Source: Stenotrophobium rhamnosiphilum (GTDB lineage Bacteria; Pseudomonadota; Gammaproteobacteria; Nevskiales; Nevskiaceae). Taken from it: a stretch of 64,000 bases of DNA. A program made the translations under genes and the position numbers. Below are positions 49,242 to 58,569 of the stretch, in pieces. Within the stretch, counting starts at the first letter, position 1. Each line of letters starts with the position of its first letter. The notes under the pieces are model-generated. The model was not told where the DNA came from, searched no databases, and saw only the letters and a program-made list of their open reading frames with translations. Location of the stretch: contig NZ_QANS01000005.1 of the NCBI RefSeq assembly GCF_003052265.1, positions 248,001-312,000 on the forward strand, given 5' to 3'.

Positions 49242-51168
49242 TCAAATTGACCGCTCGTCACGATTTCAAATCACGCCTGTTGCTGGACTGATCTTAGCCC
49301 TGATCATTACCGCCGCAATGTATTGGCCTGGACTCTATGGTAGTTATTTGTTTGACGACTACCCCAATATCGTCAACAACACTGATTTACAGATCAGCGC
49401 ACTCACTGTTCCAGATGTAACGCGCGCTGCACTTTCGTCACCGTCCAGTGAATTTAAACGCCCACTTGCTTCACTAAGCTTTTCTGCAAATTATTTCTTG
49501 ACCGGTCTGAACCCGTTCTGGATGAAACTCACCAATCTGTTGATTCATCTTCTCAATGGCGTGCTGACTTATACGCTGGCGTTAGCCTTAATCCGAAACG
49601 CAAGCAGCCACACAGCTACAACAAGTAATGCAAGAGATCCTCGCTGGATCGCTTTGTGGATATCAGCAGCTTGGTTGTTGCTACCGATCAATCTCACTGC
49701 TGTACTTTATGTTGTGCAGCGCATGGAGAGTCTGGCGAATCTCTTTGTACTACTCGGTTTGGTCGGCTATGTGCACGCACGCCAGCAGATGCAAACGAGC
49801 AACCAAGGATTCGTCGCCGCTGTTGGTTCATTGCTCTTAGCCTCCAGCCTAGGACTTCTCTCCAAAGAAACTGCGGTTATGACGCCACTGTATGCGGCGA
49901 CAATCGAGTGGGCTCTATTTGGCGCGCGCAGCGCAAACCAACGTCGCGACTACCGCATCATTGCTCTGTTCCTTATTGTATTAGCGATACCACTTGTCAT
50001 CGGCCTAATTTGGCAATTGCCGAGACTGTTGAACTCCGGCGCGTGGGCGAACCGTAATTTTGATCTGCCACAGCGCTTGCTCACCGAAGCGCGCATCGTT
50101 GTCGACTATATACATTGGACGCTGTTACCCACGCCGAAAGCACTATCGTTCTATCATGATGACTACTTAGTCTCCACCGGCTGGCTAAAGCCGTGGACGA
50201 CCTTGCTCTGCGCATTCATTCTTGCGGCGCTTACTGCCTTGGTAATTGGCTTACGCAAACGCGCGCCTTTGATCTCTTTGGGTCTCGGATTGTTCCTAGG
50301 CGGGCAACTGCTCACAGCAACGATCCTCCCGCTTGAACTTGTATACGAGCATCGTAATTACTTTGCTAGCTTTGGCTTACTGCTTGCTTTGATTCCACTG
50401 CTAACTGCCGGCTCGGAACATCTACCTGCAGCTAGTGCACGCTACATTTTGCTCGGAGGCTTATTGAGCCTTTGGGCCGTCGTCACTATTAGCACCGCCT
50501 CCGCTTGGGGCTCGCCACTCATCCTGTCTCAAACACTGGCTGAACGCGCGCCCAACTCACCGCGTGCGCAGTATGGCTTGGGCTACACCTACATTGTTCT
50601 ATCTAAATACGACCGTCATTCATCATTCACGACAGCAGCCTATGCGCCACTAGAGAAAGCGATGCGGCTGCCTAACGCCTCTATTCTTCCCGAGCAAGCG
50701 CTAATCATGATGAATGCACGCATGCAGCAGCCAATCAAAATAGAGTGGTGGGACAGTCTCGCCGCCAAGCTCAAAGCACGCAAAGCAAGTTCGCAGGATG
50801 AAGGTTCTTTAGAAGCATTGGCAAAATGTGCTGAAAAAGCAGAATGCATATTTGACCAAGGCCCAATGCTGCAAGCATTTCTGGCAGCACTCTCTCACCC
50901 TTACCCCAGCGCGCGCCTTCTTGCGATCTACGGCACCTATGCGTGGAATGTGATGGGAGATAGAACGCTAGGGGAAAAAATGTTGGCCGAGGCAGTAGCG
51001 CTCGCCCCCAGCCAAACTCCATACCGCATTACCCTCGCAAAAATGTTGATTTTGCAGGGACGTAAAAATGACGCCGATCAAGAAATAGCCAAACTTGAAT
51101 TGTTAAATCTCGGCGGTCGTCTAAATGCTGATATGGCGGCCTTACGCTCCCTGCCAGAGACTCCGTAA
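49231..51168 (+). CDS. Polytopic GT-C/TMTC-like membrane protein 2 (paralogue)
   Basis: A 645-residue paralogue of the preceding protein. It shares FDDYPNI (Asp42, Asp43), KLTNLLIHLLN, YVVQRMES and EHRNYF, with a C-terminal repeat-like helical region. Its ATG overlaps the previous gene by 11 bp, so the two are coupled. The catalytic-type Asp pair is kept in both, so neither copy looks dead. Function is inferred as for its neighbour. Confidence 0.7.
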   Translation: MLTNQIDRSSRFQITPVAGLILALIITAAMYWPGLYGSYLFDDYPNIVNNTDLQISALTVPDVTRAALSSPSSEFKRPLASLSFSANYFLTGLNPFWMKLTNLLIHLLNGVLTYTLALALIRNASSHTATTSNARDPRWIALWISAAWLLLPINLTAVLYVVQRMESLANLFVLLGLVGYVHARQQMQTSNQGFVAAVGSLLLASSLGLLSKETAVMTPLYAATIEWALFGARSANQRRDYRIIALFLIVLAIPLVIGLIWQLPRLLNSGAWANRNFDLPQRLLTEARIVVDYIHWTLLPTPKALSFYHDDYLVSTGWLKPWTTLLCAFILAALTALVIGLRKRAPLISLGLGLFLGGQLLTATILPLELVYEHRNYFASFGLLLALIPLLTAGSEHLPAASARYILLGGLLSLWAVVTISTASAWGSPLILSQTLAERAPNSPRAQYGLGYTYIVLSKYDRHSSFTTAAYAPLEKAMRLPNASILPEQALIMMNARMQQPIKIEWWDSLAAKLKARKASSQDEGSLEALAKCAEKAECIFDQGPMLQAFLAALSHPYPSARLLAIYGTYAWNVMGDRTLGEKMLAEAVALAPSQTPYRITLAKMLILQGRKNDADQEIAKLELLNLGGRLNADMAALRSLPETP

Positions 51169-51271
51169 AAGGAACTTATCCATACACCTTTACGTAGCCA
51201 AAACTCACGTCATGACTTGTAAGTGATTGCGCTATCCTAACCGCTGATTTTTGTCCTTAAGAGTGGCATCT

Positions 51272-52444
51272 GTGCCCACAAAAACCATACGCAGCAAAGC
51301 TGACTTAGCTATCAACGGCGCATCGCCCGCCTTTGCTGAGCTGTTGCATGTAGGTCGCCCGAATATTGGAAATCGTGAAGAATTTTTGCGGCGTGTAAAT
51401 CAGGTTTTTGACAATCAGTGGCTGACTAACAATGGCCCGATGGTGCAAGAGTTTGAACGCCACATTGCTGACCGCTTGGGCGTAAAACATTGTATTGCCA
51501 TGTGCAACGGCACCATTGCACTAGAAATTGCCATTCGTGCACTCGGGCTGCAGGGCGAAGTGATCGTGCCCTCGTGGACTTTTGTCGCCACAGCGCACGC
51601 GCTGTACTGGCAAGGCATAACTCCTGTGTTTGCCGACATTGACCCCGTCACGCATAACCTAGATCCCAGCGCTGTTCGACGCATGATCACCCCGCGCACT
51701 AGTGGGATCATTGGTGTGCATCTCTGGGGCCGCGCAGCGCCCATTGATGAACTTCAGGCCATCGCCGACGAGCACAAGCTCAAACTGATGTTTGATGCTG
51801 CGCATGCCTTCGGCAGCACCTATAAGGGCCAGACAATCGGCCGCTTCGGCGCTTGCGAAGTGTTCAGCTTTCACGCCACCAAATCGTTCAACACTTTTGA
51901 AGGCGGCGCTGTTGTCACCAATGACGACACGCTGGCCGAAACCATGCGTCTGATGCGCAACTTTGGTTTTGCTGGGTTTGACAATGTGATTCACCCCGGA
52001 ACCAACGGCAAGATGATCGAAATCTGTGCCGCAATGGGGCTCACCAACCTCGACTCCCACGATGAAGTTGTCGCGATCAACAAACGCAACCACGCCGCCT
52101 ACACCACCGCGCTGGCCAACATCCCCGGGATCTCGGTACTTCCTTACGGGTCGACTGAAGACAATAGTCACCACTACGTCATTCTCGAAGTCCAGAAAGG
52201 CTTCGCGGCAACGCGTGATCAGCTGGTGGCAGCGCTGCAGGCCGAAAACGTCATGGCCCGTAAATACTTCTGGCCCGGGGCGCATAAGATGAAGCCTTAC
52301 CGGGACCTGTATCCTAATTCCGGCCTACTGCTCCCGAACACGGAACAGCTCGCCGAACGCGTGATCGTCCTACCAAACGGGGCCAACGTAACGGACGAGA
52401 TCATTGATATCATCCGTAGCGTCATCACAATAAATATTCATTAA
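51272..52444 (+). CDS. DegT/DnrJ/EryC1 nucleotide-sugar aminotransferase (VioA/FdtB-like)
   Basis: A PLP-dependent aminotransferase of about 390 residues. PLP Lys204 lies in SFHATKSFNTFEGG, and FDAAHAFG gives Asp175. The HATKSFNTFEGG form is typical of enzymes making 3- or 4-amino-dideoxy hexoses on nucleotide carriers (VioA, FdtB, WecE group). The GTG at 51272 has TAAGAG eight bases upstream and is my preferred start; TTG 51251 and GTG 51263 are alternatives. It heads the glycan operon. Confidence 0.85.
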   Translation: MPTKTIRSKADLAINGASPAFAELLHVGRPNIGNREEFLRRVNQVFDNQWLTNNGPMVQEFERHIADRLGVKHCIAMCNGTIALEIAIRALGLQGEVIVPSWTFVATAHALYWQGITPVFADIDPVTHNLDPSAVRRMITPRTSGIIGVHLWGRAAPIDELQAIADEHKLKLMFDAAHAFGSTYKGQTIGRFGACEVFSFHATKSFNTFEGGAVVTNDDTLAETMRLMRNFGFAGFDNVIHPGTNGKMIEICAAMGLTNLDSHDEVVAINKRNHAAYTTALANIPGISVLPYGSTEDNSHHYVILEVQKGFAATRDQLVAALQAENVMARKYFWPGAHKMKPYRDLYPNSGLLLPNTEQLAERVIVLPNGANVTDEIIDIIRSVITINIH

Positions 52445-52457
52445 GGGCAATCAACGC

Positions 52458-52688
52458 ATGACCATCGAAAATTTTGTTGAAAAATTCGCATTTGCCATCG
52501 AAGTCGAAACGGTTTCTTTGACCGCTGACACTGAATTCAAAGCGCTTCCTAACTGGGATTCACTGAACGCACTGTCGGTGATTGCAATGGCCGACGCAGA
52601 CTACGGCGTTGCACTCAGCGGTGAAGACGTCCACTCGTCCACCACGATCAACGACGTCTGGAAAATTGTGAGCGCACGCAAGCAATGA
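52458..52688 (+). CDS. Acyl carrier protein
   Basis: A 76-residue acidic four-helix protein. The phosphopantetheine site is Ser35 in NWDSLNAL. It differs from housekeeping AcpP in its helix II, which fits a pathway-dedicated carrier. It lies 13 bp after the aminotransferase and overlaps the KAS III gene (ATGA). Confidence 0.88.
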   Translation: MTIENFVEKFAFAIEVETVSLTADTEFKALPNWDSLNALSVIAMADADYGVALSGEDVHSSTTINDVWKIVSARKQ

Positions 52689-53743
52689 GCGCTATTGCAG
52701 GGATCGCAGTTCGTGGCATCGCCGCAGCTGTGCCAACCAAGGTCGCGCTGACTCAGGATTATGAATTCTTAAAACCTGAAGAACGCGCGCGCCTACAAAA
52801 GGCAACCGGCATCGGCGCACATAGAATCAGTCCAACGGAACAATGCACATCCGACCTTTGTGCCGCCGCCGCTGAACGCGTCATCTCGCATCTGGGATGG
52901 CAGCCTGACAGCATCGGCGCACTGATCCTGATCACGCAAACACCCGACCAGCCTATCCCGGCAACTGCGATCACCCTGCAAAATAAATTAGGCCTGCCGC
53001 AGGCATGCGCCGCCTTTGATGTAAATCTTGGCTGCTCAGCGTATCCGTACGGCCTCGCAATCATCAGCTCGCTGATGAAGTCGCTCAACATCAGCCGCGC
53101 GCTTTTGCTGATGGGGGATTTGAGCCGCGTCTGCGCACTCACAGACAAAAGCGCATGGCCTTTATTTGGCGATGCAGGAACAGCAACTGCACTGGAACTG
53201 GACAATGATGCGCCGCCAATCTTTCTGGACTTGATGTCAGATGGCTCTGGCAAGGATGCCATCATTATCCCGGGCGGAGGTTTGGCATCGCGCAGACCAC
53301 CTGGAGATGGCCCAATCACAGAAGAAATCGGCAGCGACGGCATTGCTCGCCGTCCCGACAACCTTTTGCTGCGTGGCGCTGACATTTTCAGCTTCGCCAT
53401 TTCCAAAGTGCCTCCAAGCATTCATCGTGTACTTGAAATGGGTGGCCATTCAGCTGATCAAGTTGATTTCCTGGTGCTGCATCAGGCCAACAAAATGATC
53501 AACGATACGATCACAAAGAAGGCTGGCTTTACACCTGAAAAAGCGATCTCAACATTAGCTCAGTACGGAAATACTTCTTCGGCATCCATTCCACTCACTC
53601 TGTGCGCACACGCGGATCGCTTCAGCGACGATCGTCTGGTCACAGTTTGTGGATTTGGGGTAGGCCTGTCGTGGGGCAGCGCAACCTTGAAGATTCCTGC
53701 CAACGCAGTACTACCGGTCATTGAGAGTGATGCCGTCTATTGA
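52685..53743 (+). CDS. 3-oxoacyl-ACP synthase III family protein (copy 1)
   Basis: A 352-residue thiolase-fold enzyme with an intact Cys117-His266-Asn296 triad (LGCSAY, LHQANK, YGNTSS). It would condense an acyl-CoA with malonyl-ACP, or act as an acyl transferase like some KAS III relatives. It is coupled to the ACP gene upstream and overlaps the Rieske gene by 14 bp. Confidence 0.88.
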   Translation: MSAIAGIAVRGIAAAVPTKVALTQDYEFLKPEERARLQKATGIGAHRISPTEQCTSDLCAAAAERVISHLGWQPDSIGALILITQTPDQPIPATAITLQNKLGLPQACAAFDVNLGCSAYPYGLAIISSLMKSLNISRALLLMGDLSRVCALTDKSAWPLFGDAGTATALELDNDAPPIFLDLMSDGSGKDAIIIPGGGLASRRPPGDGPITEEIGSDGIARRPDNLLLRGADIFSFAISKVPPSIHRVLEMGGHSADQVDFLVLHQANKMINDTITKKAGFTPEKAISTLAQYGNTSSASIPLTLCAHADRFSDDRLVTVCGFGVGLSWGSATLKIPANAVLPVIESDAVY

Positions 53744-54776
53744 TCCAGCCGCATACTCAAGCGAATCGATCTTTCAATTAGAGCTCGAGCGGATTTTCTC
53801 TGAGCGCTTGTTTATCGGTACGACTGCAGACTTTCCAGAAGTTAATAGTTACAAGAGCCTGCGCCTTGCGAAAAATGCTTTTACTGTTCGCCGCACGGAT
53901 GTCGGCTTTAAGTCGTTTAACAATGTCTGCCTGCATCGTTCTGCACTAATCGACCCGTTGGGCTCTGGCCAGCGACCCTTTCGTTGCGGGTATCACGGCT
54001 GGGCATACGACAACGATGGCTCGCTGAGAGTAGCCCCGCTGACAGATGAAAAATGCATCAGCCGTCGCGTGCTGTCCGAGTACGGCATTGGCCAAGCTGG
54101 CGACTTATTGTTTGTTGGTCTGAATGGTAGTAAGCCACAACTCGACAAAGTCGAAGCTGCCTTGAATCAGATTGGAGTTCCACAAGCACCACCGCCTCCG
54201 TTTCATACAGATACGTTGATGCAGGAATGCAATTGGAAGTTGCTTGTAGAAAATAACATTGAGGGCTACCACTTAAGTTTTGTGCACCCGCAATCATTCA
54301 TTCCTGCCGGGTTCAATACTTCATCCCGATACGAATGGGACAGCGACGAGTACACCTGTTGGTCTGCCTGCATCCCTAATGAGAACACCAGCAAACTAAA
54401 GTATCTGCAGAAATTATCTGCAGCTGCAACGCACGACTTCCGCCATGCGTATGTTTTCCCTAATCTCTTTTTGACGACCACCAATCAGTTTGTGGGATTT
54501 CGCAGTTACATGATCCCTCTCTCTGCGCAAAGAACGATTTTGAAGTGGGAGCTTTTTGAACTTCCCGCGCTGCTCAAGCTAGCTCCGGCTGTGCGCGAAG
54601 AAATGAAAAAAGAAGCCATTAGATTCACGGCAACATCCTTAGCGGAAGACAAACCGTTAGTGGAGTCCTGCCAAGTTGGTTTATCGAGTATTGAGCCAAA
54701 TCTGCAACTGCAGCCAGCCGAACCCCGCATCAGTCGCTTCCATCAATATTATTCAGGCCGAATGCAAAATGTTTAA
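53730..54776 (+). CDS. Rieske non-haem iron oxygenase, alpha-subunit-like
   Basis: A 348-residue oxygenase with a Rieske [2Fe-2S] site (Cys67-x-His69 and Cys86-x2-His89, CLHR and CGYHGW). The mononuclear iron site is in NNIEGYHLSFVH (His181, His186, preceded by Glu). No ferredoxin or reductase gene is adjacent. Within a glycan-acyl module it could hydroxylate the acyl chain or a sugar; that is inference. I start at ATG 53730. Confidence 0.85.
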   Translation: MPSIDPAAYSSESIFQLELERIFSERLFIGTTADFPEVNSYKSLRLAKNAFTVRRTDVGFKSFNNVCLHRSALIDPLGSGQRPFRCGYHGWAYDNDGSLRVAPLTDEKCISRRVLSEYGIGQAGDLLFVGLNGSKPQLDKVEAALNQIGVPQAPPPPFHTDTLMQECNWKLLVENNIEGYHLSFVHPQSFIPAGFNTSSRYEWDSDEYTCWSACIPNENTSKLKYLQKLSAAATHDFRHAYVFPNLFLTTTNQFVGFRSYMIPLSAQRTILKWELFELPALLKLAPAVREEMKKEAIRFTATSLAEDKPLVESCQVGLSSIEPNLQLQPAEPRISRFHQYYSGRMQNV

Positions 54777-55503
54777 AGGGAAGACCATTCTGGTTACCGG
54801 TGCTACATCTGGCATCGGCTACAAAGTTTGTCTGGACCTGCTTGATGCAGGAGCCAAGATTTTTGCGGTTGGCAGAAATCAGGATCAGCTCGCCGCACTC
54901 CAGAAACTACAACCAGAAAATGTACAGACGCTGGCGTTTGATCTGACCCAATTTACAAAGTATTCCGAAACGTTTGCCTCCGTCCCCGGACTTGATGGCG
55001 TTGTCTGTTCAGCAGGTATCGCAGATAGCAATCCACTGCGCTTTTTTTCCTTAGAAAAATATCAGCGCACCGTTGATATCAACCAAACTGCACCAATCGC
55101 GCTCGTTGCGGAATTGGCTCGTAACAGAAAACTGAATGCCGGCGCTTCCATCGTTCTGCTTGCATCAATAATGGGCACAAAGATCGGACGCAATGGCGGC
55201 GCCGCCTATGCCGGAACCAAAGCCGCATTAACCGGCTTCGCAAAAGTGATGGCGCTTGAACTCGCGAACAAATCAATTCGCGTCAATTGCGTATCACCGG
55301 GCATGGTCAATACCGAACTCGCCGACAATCAATCTGAAGTGTCTACAGAAGCGCGTCAGGTTGACATGCAGCGCTACCCGCTTGAGAAACGCTATGCAGA
55401 AGCAGCGGAAGTCAGCTCTGCCATTCGCTTTCTACTTTCAAATCAATCGTCCTTCATGACCGGTGAAAATCTTGTCGTTGATGGCGGCTATTGCGCGCAA
55501 TGA
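54769..55503 (+). CDS. FabG-like short-chain reductase
   Basis: A 244-residue SDR with TGATSGIG (10-17), Ser133, Tyr147 and Lys151 (YAGTK). The C-terminal ending NLVVDGGYCAQ resembles 3-oxoacyl-ACP reductases. Likely role: reduce the beta-keto group made by the KAS III enzymes to 3-hydroxyacyl-ACP. It overlaps the Rieske gene by 8 bp and the next gene by 4 bp; ATG 54769 matches the SDR N-terminus. Confidence 0.88.
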   Translation: MFKGKTILVTGATSGIGYKVCLDLLDAGAKIFAVGRNQDQLAALQKLQPENVQTLAFDLTQFTKYSETFASVPGLDGVVCSAGIADSNPLRFFSLEKYQRTVDINQTAPIALVAELARNRKLNAGASIVLLASIMGTKIGRNGGAAYAGTKAALTGFAKVMALELANKSIRVNCVSPGMVNTELADNQSEVSTEARQVDMQRYPLEKRYAEAAEVSSAIRFLLSNQSSFMTGENLVVDGGYCAQ

Positions 55504-56126
55504 CTCCACAAAAACTCATCCTCATTGGATACGGTGGCTTTGGTCGCGAAGTTTCCGCATGGATCACCGCTTCAAAAATGCCCTTTGAAGTCATCGGTCA
55601 TGTTGATGATGAAAAAAGTGGCGAGCACGTCCTCGGCACAATTGTGGATCACACTCCTCGCGCAGACGTCCTGTACCTCACCTGCTTTGGCACTGGCGCC
55701 CCACGTAAAGTAGTGCGTGAGAGATTGCAGGGACTAGGAGCAAAATTTGCGACGCTGATTGCTCCATCCGTACTTCATGCTTCACCGCTGGACAAAGCCA
55801 CGAACAATATCTTCCTGGGTCTTTGCACCATTTCCAATAACGTTACGCTCGGAAATGATGTGTTGATTCAGAGTCACGCTTGCATCGGACATGATATTGA
55901 GATTGGAGATGGCGTAACCATTAGTGCCAATGCCTTCATTGGCGGCAACGCAAAACTCGGCGCCTTCAGCACCATTCATCCTGCGGCAGTCGTTTTGCCT
56001 AAAGTTACGATTGGTGAAGGTGCAATCGTGGGTGCCGGAGCAGTAGTGCTCAAAGACGTTGCACCCTACACCACCGTCTTCGGCTCTCCAGCCAAAGTAA
56101 TCGCCTTTGGCAAACCGAATGACTGA
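55500..56126 (+). CDS. PglD/NeuD-like sugar N- or O-acyltransferase (left-handed beta helix)
   Basis: A 208-residue protein with an N-terminal Rossmann-like PglD domain (LILIGYGGFGREV) and C-terminal hexapeptide repeats. The catalytic-type His lies in QSHACIGHDIEIGDG. In the family such enzymes acylate the amino group of 4-amino sugars. Here an acyl-ACP donor from the neighbouring module is the attractive inference. The ATG overlaps the SDR stop (ATGA). Confidence 0.87.
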   Translation: MTPQKLILIGYGGFGREVSAWITASKMPFEVIGHVDDEKSGEHVLGTIVDHTPRADVLYLTCFGTGAPRKVVRERLQGLGAKFATLIAPSVLHASPLDKATNNIFLGLCTISNNVTLGNDVLIQSHACIGHDIEIGDGVTISANAFIGGNAKLGAFSTIHPAAVVLPKVTIGEGAIVGAGAVVLKDVAPYTTVFGSPAKVIAFGKPND

Positions 56127-57093
56127 CATTTATCTCAATTTCATCGCTTCTGCGCTTGGCTCAGGCATCGAACGCAATGATCAAAAAACCCTGGGGCAAG
56201 ATGCCGCCGATTGCGAACGCATCGTCAAGAAAACCGGAGTACTCAGTCGACCCATTGTTGTTGAGGGCGAGTACACCAGCGATCTGGCGATCCGCGCGAC
56301 ACAACAATTGCTTCAGAAAGGCGACAACACCAGCGCTGAATTCGGGGCGCTTGTGGTGTGCACTCAAACACCAGATCACTTGATCCCCGGCGTCTCATCA
56401 CAGGTGCACGGAAAGCTGAGCTTCCCTAAAAATTGTTACACCGTCGACATCAACCAAGGTTGTTCAGGCTTTGTCTATGGCGCGCACCTTATGGGCGCCA
56501 TGATCCGAGGCGGTGCTTTGGAGCAAGGCATTTTGGTCAATGCCGACTGCTACACGCGTCTGATTCGCCCAAATGATTTAACCACACGCGTTCTATTTGG
56601 TGACGCAGCGACCGCCACCTCGATCTCGAAAAAGCGTAGCGGCTTCAGGTTAATTGACTCTCGTTGCTATTCTGATGGCACCGGCTACGATGACTTTGTC
56701 GCACGTGGCTCGGCCATTCATCCAGATGAGCCCATCGCGTCCGGCATCTACATGAATGGCCCTGGCATTCTGACTTTCGCCTTACGAGTAGTGCCAGAGT
56801 CCGTGAATGATGTGCTTGCACAGCATGGATTAAAAACGGCCGACATCCGCATGTTTGCTTTTCATCAAGCCAACAGCTTCATACTCGGCAAGCTTGCTTA
56901 CAAGATGGGACTCAGCAGTGAACAAGTCCCACAAAACTGCGCAGAGTTGGGCAATACCGTCTCCGCATCCATCCCTCTGCTTTTGATGGATCAACAGCAG
57001 CACCTCAAGCGCGGTGATTTGATCGTGGCTGCGGGCTTTGGCGTTGGTTTATCGTGGGGCACAGCGCTACTCGAATACGTTGGCAACGACTGA
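56119..57093 (+). CDS. 3-oxoacyl-ACP synthase III family protein (copy 2)
   Basis: A 324-residue KAS III-like enzyme, clearly diverged from copy 1 but with the full triad Cys115-His249-Asn279 (QGCSGF, FHQANS, LGNTVS). I start at ATG 56119, which overlaps the acyltransferase gene by 8 bp; a TTG four codons upstream is less likely. Two different KAS III enzymes in one operon suggest two steps or two donors. Confidence 0.87.
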   Translation: MTDIYLNFIASALGSGIERNDQKTLGQDAADCERIVKKTGVLSRPIVVEGEYTSDLAIRATQQLLQKGDNTSAEFGALVVCTQTPDHLIPGVSSQVHGKLSFPKNCYTVDINQGCSGFVYGAHLMGAMIRGGALEQGILVNADCYTRLIRPNDLTTRVLFGDAATATSISKKRSGFRLIDSRCYSDGTGYDDFVARGSAIHPDEPIASGIYMNGPGILTFALRVVPESVNDVLAQHGLKTADIRMFAFHQANSFILGKLAYKMGLSSEQVPQNCAELGNTVSASIPLLLMDQQQHLKRGDLIVAAGFGVGLSWGTALLEYVGND

Positions 57094-57111
57094 TCAAGGA
57101 AATCTGAAGTC

Positions 57112-58569
57112 ATGTCGGACTTAAGCGTACGTGCTGCCGGTGCAGCCTGGTGGAGTGCCTTAGAAATTTTGGCGCGCTACGGCATGCAATTCGTCGTCAT
57201 GGTGATTCTTGCGCGCCTGCTGACCCCAGAAGACTTCGGCCTAGTCGCCATGCTGCTGGTATTTATCAGCATCGGAACACTGTTTGTCGACGCTGGCTTT
57301 GGCGCTGCCCTTGTGCAACGTCAGAACATCACCGTCAACGATGAAACTACCATTTTCATTTTCACCACATGCGCCAGCTTAATCGTCGCTGGAATTCTGG
57401 CACTGTCAGCTCCATGGATTGCCGCATTCTTCGATCAACCCAAGCTGATTGACCTTACGCGGTTCATGGCTTTAGCACTGCCACTCGGCGCACTCGCCTC
57501 AGTGCCTGACGCGATTCTGACCATCAAACTTGATTTCAAATCCCGTGCGCGCGCAGAAGTCATTGCGTCAATATTGTCTGGGATTATTGCTATTACGCTG
57601 GCCCTGCATGGCGCGGGAGTATGGAGCCTGGCGTGGCAGGGGCTGATATCGATTGGCATTCGTGGGCTTCTGCTGTGGTCCTATACAAGCTGGCGCCCAC
57701 GTGGCGTCTATAGCCACGCATCGTTCCAAAGTCTATTCAGATTTGGCGGTTACATGCTGTTGTCTAACCTGCTCAACACCATTGCAGTAAGGCTACAGTC
57801 GCTCGCCATCGGAAAATTATTTGATGCTCGACAGCTTGGTTTTTACACGCTGGCACAAAACACACAATCAGCTCCAGCAACGTTCATGGGGAGCCTTCTG
57901 ACTCGCGTAGGCTTACCTGTGTTTTCGACCATTGCAGATGACCGCGAACGCCTGCTGGGCGCTTTACGCTCCTCACTACGAATGGCGATGTTCTTGTTCG
58001 TGCCTTGCATGGTCGGTATAGCAATTGTTGCGCGACCGCTTATTGAGCTGTTGTATGGCGAAAAGTGGAGTTCCGCTGCACCCATCCTGAGCCTACTATC
58101 ACTGAGCTCAACGTTGTGGCCTATTCACGTTCTGAATCTCGCCGCCATTAGCGCGCAAGGCCGCTCAGATCTTTTTCTTCGCCTTGAAGTCATTAAACAG
58201 TGCATTGGCATCGCCCTGATTATCGCATTCGCAGCGTGGGGACCGCTTGCGATTGCTAGTGCCGTGCTGACTTCTGGATTATTTGCAGCGATGCTCAACA
58301 CCTATTACTCAAAAAAAATGCTTGGCTATGGCCTAATGGCACAGCTACGCGATCAATGGCCAACATTTGCCCTGTCACTTGTGGTCGCAGGCATTGGCTG
58401 GGCCATTCTGCACTGGACTAAAGCGAGCATATTTACCATGCTCGTTGCTGTCATCACGTGTGCATTCACTTATTTGCTACTGGCCGTCCTCACAAAAAAT
58501 GAGGCGCTTCGAGAGCTGAAGCACACCCTTCAGACGCTACGCCCCAAGTCGTCAACGATCAGTTCATGA
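57112..58569 (+). CDS. wzx: Lipopolysaccharide/O-unit flippase, Wzx-like (MOP superfamily)
   Basis: A 485-residue inner-membrane protein with 12-14 TM helices. The N-terminal WWSALEILARYGMQFVVMVILARLLTPEDFG is typical of WzxC-type polysaccharide exporters. It would flip lipid-linked glycan units to the periplasm. GGA lies upstream of the ATG. It overlaps the next gene by 4 bp. Confidence 0.88.
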   Translation: MSDLSVRAAGAAWWSALEILARYGMQFVVMVILARLLTPEDFGLVAMLLVFISIGTLFVDAGFGAALVQRQNITVNDETTIFIFTTCASLIVAGILALSAPWIAAFFDQPKLIDLTRFMALALPLGALASVPDAILTIKLDFKSRARAEVIASILSGIIAITLALHGAGVWSLAWQGLISIGIRGLLLWSYTSWRPRGVYSHASFQSLFRFGGYMLLSNLLNTIAVRLQSLAIGKLFDARQLGFYTLAQNTQSAPATFMGSLLTRVGLPVFSTIADDRERLLGALRSSLRMAMFLFVPCMVGIAIVARPLIELLYGEKWSSAAPILSLLSLSSTLWPIHVLNLAAISAQGRSDLFLRLEVIKQCIGIALIIAFAAWGPLAIASAVLTSGLFAAMLNTYYSKKMLGYGLMAQLRDQWPTFALSLVVAGIGWAILHWTKASIFTMLVAVITCAFTYLLLAVLTKNEALRELKHTLQTLRPKSSTISS

